The position numbers were made by a program, and so were the translations under genes. Shown here in pieces: positions 26,478 through 35,931 of a stretch of 64,000 bases of DNA. A model generated the notes under the pieces. That model saw only the letters and a list, made by a program, of their open reading frames with translations, was not told where the DNA came from and did not search any database. This DNA comes from VXYL01 sp965243095. GTDB lineage: Bacteria; Pseudomonadota; Gammaproteobacteria; Pseudomonadales; Azotimanducaceae. The stretch spans positions 2,418,001 through 2,482,000 of the forward strand of contig OZ251530.1 of NCBI GenBank assembly GCA_965243095.1, in the 5' to 3' direction. How positions within the stretch are numbered: the stretch's first letter is position 1; each line of letters begins with the position of its first letter.

Positions 26478-27326
26478 ATGCATGTGGGCATTATGACCGG
26501 CCACTTCCCTCGCCCGTCCCTCGGCGAGACGTTGGACGCCATCCGCGCCCACGGCATGCGCCACGTGCAGTTCAACCTTTCCTCGGCGCATCTCGTAGGG
26601 TCGCTCGCCGAACAGACGCCGGCAACGTACCAGAAAATCCGCGCCGAATTCGCCAAGCGGGACATGACCGTCGCCGCGCTGGGCGGCCCGGTGAACATGG
26701 TGGAGGTCGATCCGCCGAAGCGGCAACAAGGGATCGAGCGGATGTGTGCGCGTATTAAAGCGTGCGAGGGGCTTGGCACCCGGGTGATCGCCACCTGCAC
26801 CGGTTCGCGCCACCCGGACAGCATGTGGCGGCACCATCCCGACAACCAATCGGAAGAAGCCTGGCGGGTGTTGCGGCAGACGTTGGAGGAGTTGCTGCCG
26901 GTGGCCGAAAAGCACGACGTCGCCCTCGCCTTCGAGCCGGAAGTGAACAACGTCGCCAACACGGCGAAACGCAGTCGTCGGCTTATCGACGAGATGGCCT
27001 CCCCGGCGCTCAAGGTGGTGATGGACGCGGCCAATCTCTTCGGCAAAGGCGATCTGCCGCGCATGGCCGAGATCTTGGACGAAGCGTTCGATCTGCTCGG
27101 CGAGCACGTCGCCATGGCCCACGCGAAGGACTTGGATCGGGATGGCGACGCCGGCCATCTCGCCGCCGGCGACGGCAAGCTCGACTACGAACGCTATGTG
27201 TCTCTCCTATGCTCGTTGCCGTTCGAGGTTGCCGTGATATTGCACGGCCTGCGCGAAGATCAAGTAGCCGGTTCCGTGGCGCTCTTGACGGGCCACGCCA
27301 AAGCGTTCGCAGCAGAGCGCGCCTAG
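26478..27326 (+). CDS. Sugar phosphate isomerase/epimerase-type TIM barrel protein
   Basis: 282 residues of the AP endonuclease 2-like (xylose isomerase-like) TIM-barrel family. Visible metal-site strands are ALAFEPEVNN (Glu), KVVMDAANLF (Asp), VAMAHAKDLD (His) and a final strand before ILHGLRED. ATCTGSRHPDSMWRHHPDNQ is typical of the sugar-acting branch. Members isomerise or epimerise sugars and inositols; the substrate is not known. The stop codon is directly followed by the oxidoreductase ATG at 27327, so the two are one operon and probably act on the same sugar-like compound. Confidence 0.8.
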   Translation: MHVGIMTGHFPRPSLGETLDAIRAHGMRHVQFNLSSAHLVGSLAEQTPATYQKIRAEFAKRDMTVAALGGPVNMVEVDPPKRQQGIERMCARIKACEGLGTRVIATCTGSRHPDSMWRHHPDNQSEEAWRVLRQTLEELLPVAEKHDVALAFEPEVNNVANTAKRSRRLIDEMASPALKVVMDAANLFGKGDLPRMAEILDEAFDLLGEHVAMAHAKDLDRDGDAGHLAAGDGKLDYERYVSLLCSLPFEVAVILHGLREDQVAGSVALLTGHAKAFAAERA

Positions 27327-28535
27327 ATGACGCTTGCGAAGATCGCCATCGTCGGCTGCGGCCGCCCGGCGCAACGCTGGCACTTGCCCACCGCCGCCGA
27401 GTTGGCGCGCCGCGGACGCATCGAGTTCGTCGCCCTTTGCGATCTAGACCAGGAACTGGCCGCGCAAGCCGGTCGCAAGTTCGGTGTGCCGCACTACTCG
27501 AACATCGGGCAGATGCTCGACCGGCACAAGGACATCATGGCCGTGGACATCGTCACCGGCGACCCCACCCACCACGCGCTCGCCCGCTTGGTGGCCGCGC
27601 ACGGCCGCCACCTGATGGTGGAAAAGCCGATGGCCGTCACGTTGCCGTGCTGCGACGCGATCGTCGATGCCTGCCGCGAAAACAACGTGCATTTCGAGGT
27701 TGCCGAGAACTACTTCCGAATGCCGAAACAGCGGCTGATCCGCCAGCTCGTTCAAGCCGGCGTGCTCGGCCGCATTCTGCGCGTTCACTTCATGGACCCG
27801 AAAGGGCGACGACCGTTTCCGGAAAACGTCACCCCGCACGGCATCGCGCGACCGGTCTCGAAGTTCGCGTCCTATTCCGGGTTGTGCATGGACATGGGCG
27901 CCCATCGGCTGTCGCAGCTACGCTTCTACGCGAATAGCGAACCGCAGCGCATCGCGGCAACCGTGAAACGCTACCGCACCGACCCGGAGTTCGTCCACGA
28001 GGATTGGCTGCACGCCATAATCGAGTTCGCCAACGGCGCGGTGGGCGTGTACGAAACCTCGCGCTTCGGCGAAGAAACGCTGCGCTACGCGCAGATCATG
28101 GGCACCGAAGGCATGATCATCGATCACGACACGTTCGGCCCGTCCTTGCCGCTGCGCGTCCGCTCCGGCGGCGAATTGCGCGACGTGCCGGTGGAGTTCG
28201 AGCGCCACCGCGTGGGCGATGTGGATGTGCTCAAGCGCATCGTCGCGCACACCGATCCGCCGATCGTCTACGAAAACCGCTATGCGGACTGCGCCATCGA
28301 CGACTGGAGCGTGGGCCACGCCGAAGAAATCATGAGCCTCGCCAACGCCGCGCTGCGCGACATGCCGCCGGAATACGGTCTGCTGGGCCGCAAGGACGTG
28401 GAAATGGCGATGGCGATCTACGAATCTTCGCTGCACGGAATGCACTCGGTGGAACTGCCCATCACCGCCATGACAAGCTACGAACAAATGCTGCACGACG
28501 ACTACGCCGAGCAGTTCGGACGGCCCATTGCGTAG
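27327..28535 (+). CDS. Gfo/Idh/MocA-family NAD(P)-dependent oxidoreductase
   Basis: 402 residues. The N-terminal Rossmann fold has a dinucleotide loop (IAIVGCGRPAQRWHLP, a GxGxxxxxH variant), then FVALCDLDQELAAQAGRKFG. The family signature VEKPMAVT lies near residue 95, with the catalytic Lys, and the C-terminal domain has VCMDMGAHRLSQLRFY-like substrate residues (SGLCMDMGAHRL). Such enzymes oxidise or reduce hydroxyl groups of sugars and inositols with NAD(P). It directly follows the isomerase gene and overlaps the next gene by 8 bases. Confidence 0.88.
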   Translation: MTLAKIAIVGCGRPAQRWHLPTAAELARRGRIEFVALCDLDQELAAQAGRKFGVPHYSNIGQMLDRHKDIMAVDIVTGDPTHHALARLVAAHGRHLMVEKPMAVTLPCCDAIVDACRENNVHFEVAENYFRMPKQRLIRQLVQAGVLGRILRVHFMDPKGRRPFPENVTPHGIARPVSKFASYSGLCMDMGAHRLSQLRFYANSEPQRIAATVKRYRTDPEFVHEDWLHAIIEFANGAVGVYETSRFGEETLRYAQIMGTEGMIIDHDTFGPSLPLRVRSGGELRDVPVEFERHRVGDVDVLKRIVAHTDPPIVYENRYADCAIDDWSVGHAEEIMSLANAALRDMPPEYGLLGRKDVEMAMAIYESSLHGMHSVELPITAMTSYEQMLHDDYAEQFGRPIA

Positions 28536-30444
28536 CGTTGTTCGGGCGCGGCGATTGCGTGCGTCCACATCTGGCCTTGCCACCCGCGCCTTGCTGCTCG
28601 CGGCGTTTGCCGGCGCCGCTGCTTGCGCAGTCGCAGGGCAACCGGAGGCGCCTGCCCCCGAAGAATATCCCGAATATCAACACGGCATCTCCCTGCTCCA
28701 CCCGCTGAAGTACGGCGCCGACTTTGAGCACTTCGAGTTCGCCAATCCGGACGCTCCCAAAGGCGGCCACCTAGTGCTTTCCACGACCATGAACATCGCC
28801 AACTTTTCCGGTCAGCCCGGCCCTGATCTCCCGAACGCCCCGGGTTTGGGTAGAACATTCGACCGCCTGCTGATCAGAACCGCGGACGAGCTATCGGGGC
28901 TCTACGGCTGGCTGGTCGAAGGCATCGCCTTGGCCGAAGACAAGCGCTCCTTGCGGTTGCGCCTGCATCGCACGGCGCGCTGGCACGATGGCGTACCCAT
29001 CACCACGCGGGACGTGAAGTTCTCCTTCGACGAAGTGATGAAACTCGCATCCGGCCAAGTGTATTTCAAGCCGTGGATCAAGGAAATGGAAGTGCTGGGC
29101 CCGCACGAACTGGTCGTGCGCCACCGCAACGTGTTCACCAACGCGAATCTCGCCGCGTTGGTTTGGATTCGCATCCGCCCGGCGCACTACTGGGCCGGCC
29201 GCGACCCGTCCGCCGCCACCTTAACTCCGCCGGTGGGCAGCGGCCCCTACCGCATCGCCCACTTCGACCGCGGCTATGTGCACTACGAGCGCGTGGACGA
29301 CTACTGGGGTCGCGACATCCCCATCAACCGCGGCCGCTTCAATTTCGATTCGATTCGCTACGAGGTGTACCGCGACGCCACCGCCGCCCGCGAAGGTTTG
29401 CGCAAGGGCCTCATCGACCTCTTCTTCGAAAACGACATCCGCCACTGGGCATCCGCCTACGACCTGCCCGCCATCGCCAACGGCCATCTGCTCCGCGACA
29501 CCCGCCGCGTGCGCAAGTTCATCGGCCCGCAAGTGGCCGTGGCGTTGAACACGGACCACGAACGACTGCGCGACGTGCGCGTGCGTGAGGCGTTGACGCT
29601 GGCCATGGATTTCGAGTGGCAAAACCGCGTATTCCAGCACGGCACCCAAGTGCGCGCCGCCAGCTACTTCGCCGGTTCCGCGTTCACCGCAACCGGCCTG
29701 CCAAGCAAAGCCGAGTTGGAATTGTTGCAACCGTTTCGCGACCAACTTCCCAAGCGCGTCTTCACCGAGGCGTTTCGCCTACCCGTCTCCACCGGCTCGG
29801 GCCGCGACCGCGCCGCCCTGGTGCGCGCCCACGAATTGCTGGCCGAAGCGGGATGGCGCATCCGCGACGGCAAACTGGTCAACGCGGCGGGTGTTCCGTT
29901 CCAGTTGGATATTCTCACCCAAAACCAATCCCACCAGCGCGTATTGCTGCCCTACATCGAAGCATTGAAAACACTCGGCATCGACGTGCGCCTCCGCGTC
30001 ATGGACAACGCCGCCACCATGAAACTGCTCCGCGAGCGCGGCTTTCAAGCCTACGTTCGCAGCTTGGAGATGCTCAACCCTCCCATCGGCGAACTCCACA
30101 ACCACTTCTCGTCCACCGCGGTACGTCTGTCCGGCGCGTGGAACCTAGCCGGCATCCGCGACCCGGTCGTCGATGCCCTAGTGCAAACCGCCACCCAAGC
30201 CCAATCCATCGACGCCATCACCGCCGCCTGCCGCGCCCTGGACCGCGTCCTCTTATGGGGCTTCTACAACGTGTTCCTGAACGAATCGCAAGAGGAGCGC
30301 TTCCTCTACTGGAACAAATTCGGCCGCCCCGAACACGAGGCCACCGCCCGCTACGAATACCTAACCCAAAGCAGCCTCCGCGTCCTCGACAGCTGGTGGC
30401 TAGACAAAGAACGCGCCAAGCGCCTCGTCGCCGCCGGCGAGTGA
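28528..30444 (+). CDS. Second peptide/oligosaccharide ABC binding protein (YejA-like)
   Basis: 638 residues from TTG 28528, which overlaps the oxidoreductase gene; a TTG at 28555 is an alternative. A signal peptide or lipobox-like stretch (LLLAAFAGAAACAVAG) precedes the SBP_bac_5 domain: HGISLLHPLKYGADFEHFEF, NPDAPKGGHLVLS, RWHDGVPITTRDVKFSFDEV, VDDYWGRDIPINRGRFNFD. It is clearly a paralogue of the binding protein at 24493. There is no second set of permeases, so it probably feeds the same YejBEF channel with another ligand, perhaps one handled by the isomerase and oxidoreductase. Confidence 0.87.
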   Translation: MRSVVRARRLRASTSGLATRALLLAAFAGAAACAVAGQPEAPAPEEYPEYQHGISLLHPLKYGADFEHFEFANPDAPKGGHLVLSTTMNIANFSGQPGPDLPNAPGLGRTFDRLLIRTADELSGLYGWLVEGIALAEDKRSLRLRLHRTARWHDGVPITTRDVKFSFDEVMKLASGQVYFKPWIKEMEVLGPHELVVRHRNVFTNANLAALVWIRIRPAHYWAGRDPSAATLTPPVGSGPYRIAHFDRGYVHYERVDDYWGRDIPINRGRFNFDSIRYEVYRDATAAREGLRKGLIDLFFENDIRHWASAYDLPAIANGHLLRDTRRVRKFIGPQVAVALNTDHERLRDVRVREALTLAMDFEWQNRVFQHGTQVRAASYFAGSAFTATGLPSKAELELLQPFRDQLPKRVFTEAFRLPVSTGSGRDRAALVRAHELLAEAGWRIRDGKLVNAAGVPFQLDILTQNQSHQRVLLPYIEALKTLGIDVRLRVMDNAATMKLLRERGFQAYVRSLEMLNPPIGELHNHFSSTAVRLSGAWNLAGIRDPVVDALVQTATQAQSIDAITAACRALDRVLLWGFYNVFLNESQEERFLYWNKFGRPEHEATARYEYLTQSSLRVLDSWWLDKERAKRLVAAGE

Positions 30445-30485
30445 TTGCCCATCGCGGAGGCTGCCGCATCACGCGCCTCCCACCG

Positions 30486-31262
30486 CTATTCCGCCGCAAA
30501 ACTCCCAATCGGCCGCAGCCAGATGTTGCGGAAGCGCACCCGGTCGCCGTGGTCTTGCAGCACTAGCGGCCCGGTGGGGCCGTGCGGTTCGGCGTAGCTG
30601 GCGAGGGTGCGGTGGGCGGTGGGGCCGTGCATCCGCTGGCGGTGTTGCGCCAGCAGGCCGTTGTGCAGCACGGTCATGTAGGCGGGGGAGGCTAGGGTGC
30701 CGCCTTCGTAGATTGGCCCCTCGAACACTATGTCGTACACGTGCCACTCGCCCGGCGGCACGCAGGCGTTCACCAGCGGGGGGTGTTGGCCGTAGATGGC
30801 GGCGGTGAGGCCGTCGGCGTAGGTGGGGTTGTCGTAGCCGTCCAGCACTTGCACCTCGTAGAGGCCGAGCAGGAAGACGCCGCTGTTGCCGCGCCCTTGG
30901 CTGTCGGCGTGGATTTCCGTGGGCGCGCGCCACTCCACGTGCAGTTGGCAACTGCCGAACGCCTCGCGGGTGTGGATGTCGCCGCTGCCCGGGGCCACTT
31001 CCATCGCGCAGCCTTCGACCAAGCTCCATGCCGCGGCGGCGCCGTCGCGGGCGGCCCAGGAGTCCAGATGAGAACCGTCGAACAGCACCACGGCGTCCGA
31101 AGGCGGGCGGCCGGCTTGGGCTTGGGTGGAAAAGGTGGGTGGCGTCACCACTGGCGGCAACGGGCGTTCGCCGTCGTGGACGCGCCACTTGCCGCCCGGC
31201 AACAGCGGCGTGTCCTGGTAGCCCTTGGGCAGGCGGCGGATCGAATCGGTTTCGGTGGCCAT
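30486..31262 (-). CDS. DUF1080 (3-keto-disaccharide hydrolase-like) protein
   Basis: 258 residues. Typical DUF1080 features are VVLFDGSHLDSWAARDG at the domain start (about residue 57), DIHTREAFGSCQLHVEWR, GNSGVFLLGLYEVQVLDGYD and VRFRNIWLRPI at the end. The fold is a concanavalin-like jelly roll found in sugar-acting proteins, often secreted. No signal peptide is visible here, so the protein may be cytoplasmic. The N-terminus (MATETDSIRRLPKGYQDTPL) is unusual. It is followed by 40 bases to the convergent binding-protein gene; the ammonium channel lies upstream on the same strand. Confidence 0.8.
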   Translation of the reverse strand: MATETDSIRRLPKGYQDTPLLPGGKWRVHDGERPLPPVVTPPTFSTQAQAGRPPSDAVVLFDGSHLDSWAARDGAAAAWSLVEGCAMEVAPGSGDIHTREAFGSCQLHVEWRAPTEIHADSQGRGNSGVFLLGLYEVQVLDGYDNPTYADGLTAAIYGQHPPLVNACVPPGEWHVYDIVFEGPIYEGGTLASPAYMTVLHNGLLAQHRQRMHGPTAHRTLASYAEPHGPTGPLVLQDHGDRVRFRNIWLRPIGSFAAE

Positions 31263-31301
31263 GTTTCTCCTTACCCTCTGGTGCGCCTCGGGGCGCCGGC
31301 G

Positions 31302-32600
31302 CTACAGGGTGTAGCCGCGCTCGTTGTGCGAGACGAGGTCCAAGCCCTCGGTCTCGTCCTCCGGGGAAACGCGGTTGCCCACCAGCCAATCCGTGCCTTT
31401 GAGGATGAGCCAAGTGACGATCGCCGTGTAGCCCGCCACGACGACCACGCCGATGGCCTGCTTGCCGAGCTGCCCGGCGATGGCGATTTCCGCTTGGCCG
31501 CTGAAGATGCCCAGGGCGTTGCTGGCGAACACGCCGGTGAGAATGGTGCCGAGCGCGCCGCCAACAGCATGCACCGGGAACACGTCCAGCGAATCGTCGA
31601 TGCGCAGGGTGCGTTTGATGAAATTCGTGGCGACGAAACAGACGCCGCCGGCGGCAATGCCGATCACCAACGCCGCCGCCGGCCCGACGAATCCCGAGGC
31701 CGGCGTGATGGTGCCGAGACCCGCCACCATGCCGGTCACCGCGCCGAGGGCGCTCGGCTTGCCGTAGCGGATCCACTCGATGACCAGCCAGGTGAACGCC
31801 CCGGCGGCGGCGGAGATGTGCGTCACCGCAACCGCCATGGCGGCGTCGCCGTTGGCGGCCAGGGCGCTGCCGCCGTTGAAGCCGAACCAGCCCACCCACA
31901 GCATGGCCGCGCCGGCGATGGTGAGGGTCATGTTGTGCGGCGGCTGCATGTGGTCGGGAAAGCCGCGCCGGGGGCCCAGCGTCATCGCCGCCACTATCGC
32001 CGCGGTGCCGGCGGTGAGATGCACCACCGTGCCGCCGGCGAAGTCCAGCACGGGAACTCTGCCGCCGGCACCCAGCCAACCGCCGCCCCAAATCCAGTGC
32101 GCCACCGGCGCGTACACCAACAGCGACCACGCGCCGGTGAACAGCAGCACCGCGGAGAAGCGCATGCGCTCGGCGAAGCCGCCGACGATCAGCGCCGGCG
32201 TGATGATGGCGAACGTGAGCTGGAAGGTGGCGAAGCTGGACTCGGGAATCGTGCCGTTGAGGGCGTTTTCGCCGACGCCGTGGTAGAGCACCTTGTGCAG
32301 GCTGCCGACAACGCCAACGCCGAGCCAATCGTCGCCGAACGCCAAGCTATAGCCGAACAGCAACCAGAGGATGGTCACCAAGCAGGTGATGGTGAAACAC
32401 TGCATCAGCACGGAAAGCACGTTGCCGGAGCGCACCAAGCCGCCGTAGAACAAGGCGAGCCCGGGAATGGTCATGAACAGCACCAGCGCCGTGGCGGTGA
32501 GAATCCACGCGCTGTCGCCGCTGTCCGGCACCTCCCCGGCCCACGCCAACCCGCCACAAAGCGCCGCCAAGACGCCAATCCATCGCGCAAACGTGTTCAC
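31302..32600 (-). CDS. amtB: Ammonium transporter (Amt)
   Basis: 432 residues from GTG 32600, preceded by AGGAGG. A signal peptide (VLAALCGGLAWAGE) is followed by SGDSAWILTATALVLFMTIP and eleven helices. Functional residues are visible: the conserved Asp in VLDFAGGTVVHLTAG together with the first pore His, and the second pore His in FPVHAVGGALGT. Amt proteins conduct ammonium into the cell as trimers. Usually a glnK gene for the PII regulator lies next to amtB; none is present here. The frame is open a few codons upstream, but the Shine-Dalgarno site supports the GTG. Confidence 0.93.
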   Translation of the reverse strand: MNTFARWIGVLAALCGGLAWAGEVPDSGDSAWILTATALVLFMTIPGLALFYGGLVRSGNVLSVLMQCFTITCLVTILWLLFGYSLAFGDDWLGVGVVGSLHKVLYHGVGENALNGTIPESSFATFQLTFAIITPALIVGGFAERMRFSAVLLFTGAWSLLVYAPVAHWIWGGGWLGAGGRVPVLDFAGGTVVHLTAGTAAIVAAMTLGPRRGFPDHMQPPHNMTLTIAGAAMLWVGWFGFNGGSALAANGDAAMAVAVTHISAAAGAFTWLVIEWIRYGKPSALGAVTGMVAGLGTITPASGFVGPAAALVIGIAAGGVCFVATNFIKRTLRIDDSLDVFPVHAVGGALGTILTGVFASNALGIFSGQAEIAIAGQLGKQAIGVVVVAGYTAIVTWLILKGTDWLVGNRVSPEDETEGLDLVSHNERGYTL

Positions 32601-32828
32601 GCCATCGCCTCCTCTTTCCAATCCGCCCTTCGCCAGCGCCCCATCCCGGTGCTGCCATCCGCGCCAACCCAGCCAGCATTGTAGCCGGGTGCGGGCGGCG
32701 TCACAGGGCGCGTGGCTCAGCGCTGTGGCGGCTTCGGCATATGCGGCTGGCGCCGCGGCGGCGGCCTTGGCGCCGGCGGCGGTTTGGGATTAGGCGGACG
32801 AGGTGGCTGTGACGCTTCCTAGATCGGT

Positions 32829-33326
32829 TCAATTGGCGACGGCATATTCGGCCCCTAGAACGGCATAGGCTTCCTTGGCGCACTTTACATTGAGCCGGTG
32901 GCGGCTCGCCAAGAGCGCGGGTACATTTTCCGTGGCAGCTTGCTCGCGGCGCTGGAGACCTTGGATCTCGCGCAGCGCCTCTTCGCCATCGAGAGCATCG
33001 AGACGTGCCCAAAGGCTGCGCCAGCGCAACGCCAGATCCGCGCAGCTATTGCCGGCCGCCTCCATCATGGCCGCCTTGGAGGCGTGACCGTAGGTATAGT
33101 TCCACACCGCCGCTGCCGCTACCGCCACTGCGAGGAGCTCGGTCACCCAATCGGGTGCGCCAACCAACAAAGAGCCCACCGCGCCGGTCGCGCCCAACGC
33201 CACGAACGCCGTGAGCCCCATGTGCCAATGCTGTAGCCGCGCAGCCATCGTTCGGTAGTAGCGCGACATGCGTTCGGCGTCCAACAAACCGAGCCAAGCC
33301 TGGTCGATGTCGTGTTGCTGTGCCAT
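32829..33326 (-). CDS. Small two-helix membrane protein (SLATT-like), unknown function
   Basis: 165 residues from ATG 33326. Two adjacent transmembrane helices lie at about 34-55 (MGLTAFVALGATGAVGSLLV) and 60-77 (VTELLAVAVAAAAVWNYTYG). They are flanked by an N-terminal amphipathic helix (SRYYRTMAARLQHWH) and a long charged C-terminal helical region (SLWARLDALDGEEALREIQG). This layout is that of SLATT-type proteins, some of which are effectors of nucleotide-signalling defence systems. No partner sensor gene is next to it, so a defence role is speculative. The gaps on either side (32601-32828 and 33327-33556) show no further genes. Confidence 0.6.
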   Translation of the reverse strand: MAQQHDIDQAWLGLLDAERMSRYYRTMAARLQHWHMGLTAFVALGATGAVGSLLVGAPDWVTELLAVAVAAAAVWNYTYGHASKAAMMEAAGNSCADLALRWRSLWARLDALDGEEALREIQGLQRREQAATENVPALLASRHRLNVKCAKEAYAVLGAEYAVAN

Positions 33327-33598
33327 GCGCCGAACCTTAACGAGCCGCCGCCGAGCCGTCAAACGCGACCGGCAACCGTCGCCCCTGCGCTCGAAAGCGC
33401 CGGTTGACAACCCCGCAACCGTTGTTGATGCTTGCCTTCGTCGCTCGGGGCAGGCCCTGCGAACGTGCCGTGCGAAAGGGCTTGACATTGGCGCAAAGCG
33501 GGTAGTCAATGGGCAGGAACGCCTAACGGCGGGTTCGCCACGCTCGGGGGCGCGGCATGCACACGAAGCAGCAGGCTAGGGAGGATCGGACGAACGCC

Positions 33599-34381
33599 AT
33601 GGACATCTGCACTAACAAAAGGCCGCCGGGCCTGCGGGCAGCCCTCGCGGTCGTCGCGGCGATGCTGGCCACCGGCGCCGGGGCCACCACGCTCGCGGAC
33701 GTTTTCGCGGTGGCCGATCGCATCAACGAGCAAGCCAAGGCGTCGCAAGCCAAGGTGGACGCCCTCAGCGAGGAAACGCGCGACCTCTACTTCGAGTACC
33801 GCACCGTGCTCAAGGAGATCGAAGGCTTGCGCGCCCACAACCGCCAGCAGGAGCGCTTGATCGCCCGGCAGCAGCGCGAAATGGGCGAGATCAGCGCCAA
33901 CATGGAGAAGATCACCGGCGTGGAACGGCAGGTGACGCCGCTCATGGAGCGCATGGTGGTCGGCTTGGAGCAGTTCATCGAACTCGACGTTCCGGTGCGC
34001 TCCGAGGAACGCCGCGACCGCGTGGATCGCCTGCGCGAGACGCTGGATCGGCAGGATGTGGCGGTCTCCGAGAAGTTCAGCCAAGTGCTGCAGGCGTTCC
34101 AGATTGAGAACAGCTACGGGCGCGCCATGGAGGCGTACACGGACCGCATTGAGGTGGAAGGCACCGATCGCGTGGTGGACGTGCTCCACGTCGGCCGCGT
34201 CGCCCTGCTTTACCAAACAAGCGATGGCGCGGAAACGGGCTATTGGAATCGGCAGGAGAAACGCTGGGAGGTGCTGGACGACGCGTACCAAGCGACCGTG
34301 CGCGACGGCATTCGCATGGCGCGCAGCCAGGCCAGCCTCAACCTGCTGCCCGTGCCGGTGCGACTGGAGGCAGCGCAATGA
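33599..34381 (+). CDS. DUF3450 periplasmic coiled-coil protein of a TonB-type system
   Basis: About 260 residues from ATG 33599 (an ATG at 33557 is an alternative). A signal peptide (LRAALAVVAAMLATGAGA) precedes a long coiled coil (LADVFAVADRINEQAKASQA onward to about residue 140) and a small C-terminal domain (ALLYQTSDGAETGYWNRQEK), the DUF3450 pattern. Members are encoded upstream of TtpC-ExbB-ExbD-TonB2 clusters in Vibrio and relatives. Its stop overlaps the ATG of the TtpC-like gene (ATGA), so it is the first gene of this energy-transduction operon. Confidence 0.85.
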   Translation: MDICTNKRPPGLRAALAVVAAMLATGAGATTLADVFAVADRINEQAKASQAKVDALSEETRDLYFEYRTVLKEIEGLRAHNRQQERLIARQQREMGEISANMEKITGVERQVTPLMERMVVGLEQFIELDVPVRSEERRDRVDRLRETLDRQDVAVSEKFSQVLQAFQIENSYGRAMEAYTDRIEVEGTDRVVDVLHVGRVALLYQTSDGAETGYWNRQEKRWEVLDDAYQATVRDGIRMARSQASLNLLPVPVRLEAAQ

Positions 34382-35895
34382 ACCAAACGAACCAAACCAA
34401 CGCAATCGCTGTCCCGGGCCCCGCCAAGCGCGGCGGCCTGCTCGCCGCGGCGGCCTTGGTGGCGCTCGCCGGCACCGCCTTCGCGCAAGAGGAAACCGCC
34501 GCCGACGCGGACGCCGCCGATGTCCAAGTGGTGGAAGCCAACACCTTGGACGAGTTGCTGAAGAACGTGGAAGAGCGCCGCGTGGTGGAAAGCCGCGATC
34601 ACGCCCAGCGCGAGCGCGAGTTCCGCGAGCGCAAGGATCAGCAAGCCGCCATGCTGGCGGACGCCAAGGCCGAGCGCCGCCGCCAAGAGCAGCGCAGCAA
34701 CCGCCTGGAGGCCACCTACAACGAGAACGAGCGCAAGATCGGCCAGATGCAGGAGCAGTACAACGACCGCTTGGGCAGCCTGCGCGAGTTGTTCGGCGTG
34801 CTGCAGCAGGTGGCCGGCGACACCCGCGCCAAGTTCCAAGGCTCGGTCATCAGCGCCCAGTATCCGGGCCGCGGCGAATGGCTGGACGAGCTCGCCGCCA
34901 AGATGGGCAAGGCGACCCAGATCGCCACCATCGACGACATGGAGCACCTTTGGTTCGAACTGCAGCGGGAGATGACAGAATCCGGCCGCGTCGCCCGCTT
35001 CACCGGCACCGTGAACATGAAGGACGGCACCACCCAGGAGACGGAACTCGTGCGCGTGGGCTCTTTCGCGCTGGTGGACGAACACGGCTACGTCAACTAC
35101 GACATCCACTTGGGCACCATGGTGGAGCTGGGGCGGCAGCCGGAGGCGCAGTTCGCCGCCACCGCCGACGATCTCTTCGAGGCCGAACCGGGCGATGTCG
35201 TGAAGTTCGCGGTGGATCCCACGCAAGGTTCGCTCATCTCGCTGCTCATCCAGAAGAAAACCCTCGGCGAGATGGTGGGCACGCCGTTCGGCGGCTTCGC
35301 CACGGGGCAGTGCTACCTGCCGTTTTGCGACGGGCAGGGCGACTACCCGGGCTCCGTCATCATCATCGTCGGCATCATCGGCGTGCTCATGGCCATCGAA
35401 CGCTTGGTCGTGCTCACCATGGTGGGCGCCAAGGTGAAGCGGCAACGCGGCGCGCCGGGCGAGCCCAACGAAGACAACCCCCTCGGCCGCGTGATCAAGG
35501 TGTACCACGACAACCGCGAGGTGGACACCGAAACGCTGTCGCTCAAGCTCGGCGAGGCGATTCTCTCGGAGATGCCGGCGTTGACACGCAGCATCAGCAT
35601 CATCCAGGTGATCTCCGTCGTGGCGCCGTTGATGGGGCTGCTGGGCACGGTGATCGGCATGATCGAGACGTTCCAGGCCATCACGCTGTTCGGCGCCGGC
35701 GACCCGAAGACGATGGCAAGCGGCATCTCCACCGCCTTGATGACCACCGTGCTGGGCCTCTGCGTAGCCATTCCCACCACGCTGCTGCACGCCATCGTGC
35801 ATCAGCGCAGCCGCTCCATCGTGCATGTGCTCGAGGAGCAGGCGGAAGGCGTGGTGGCCATGCATGCCGAGGAATCCGGCAAGCCGCTTGGCTAG
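34378..35895 (+). CDS. TtpC-like MotA/TolQ/ExbB proton channel protein with periplasmic extension
   Basis: 505 residues. A signal-like helix (LLAAAALVALAGTAFA) is followed by a periplasmic coiled coil rich in Arg/Glu/Gln (residues about 60-150) and a globular region. The ExbB-type membrane part starts near residue 320 (GSVIIIVGIIGVLMAIERLV) and includes IIQVISVVAPLMGLLGTVIG and STALMTTVLGLCVAIPTTLL. This architecture is that of TtpC, needed by TonB2-type systems. It likely helps couple proton flow to outer-membrane transport. ATGA overlap with DUF3450 upstream; 36 bases to exbB downstream. Confidence 0.87.
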   Translation: MNQTNQTNAIAVPGPAKRGGLLAAAALVALAGTAFAQEETAADADAADVQVVEANTLDELLKNVEERRVVESRDHAQREREFRERKDQQAAMLADAKAERRRQEQRSNRLEATYNENERKIGQMQEQYNDRLGSLRELFGVLQQVAGDTRAKFQGSVISAQYPGRGEWLDELAAKMGKATQIATIDDMEHLWFELQREMTESGRVARFTGTVNMKDGTTQETELVRVGSFALVDEHGYVNYDIHLGTMVELGRQPEAQFAATADDLFEAEPGDVVKFAVDPTQGSLISLLIQKKTLGEMVGTPFGGFATGQCYLPFCDGQGDYPGSVIIIVGIIGVLMAIERLVVLTMVGAKVKRQRGAPGEPNEDNPLGRVIKVYHDNREVDTETLSLKLGEAILSEMPALTRSISIIQVISVVAPLMGLLGTVIGMIETFQAITLFGAGDPKTMASGISTALMTTVLGLCVAIPTTLLHAIVHQRSRSIVHVLEEQAEGVVAMHAEESGKPLG

Positions 35896-35931
35896 GCGAC
35901 GGGCGAGACGGGGACACCGCGGAGAACGCCG

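Noticed and set aside
23114..27178. A 1354-codon minus-strand open frame across several genes
   Set aside because: It runs in a different frame from the yejB and binding-protein genes and is composed of Arg/His/Pro-rich shadow sequence; the genes in the correct frames have clear family motifs.
32601..32828. Search for a glnK gene beside the ammonium channel
   Set aside because: No PII-type sequence is readable in any frame on either side of amtB.
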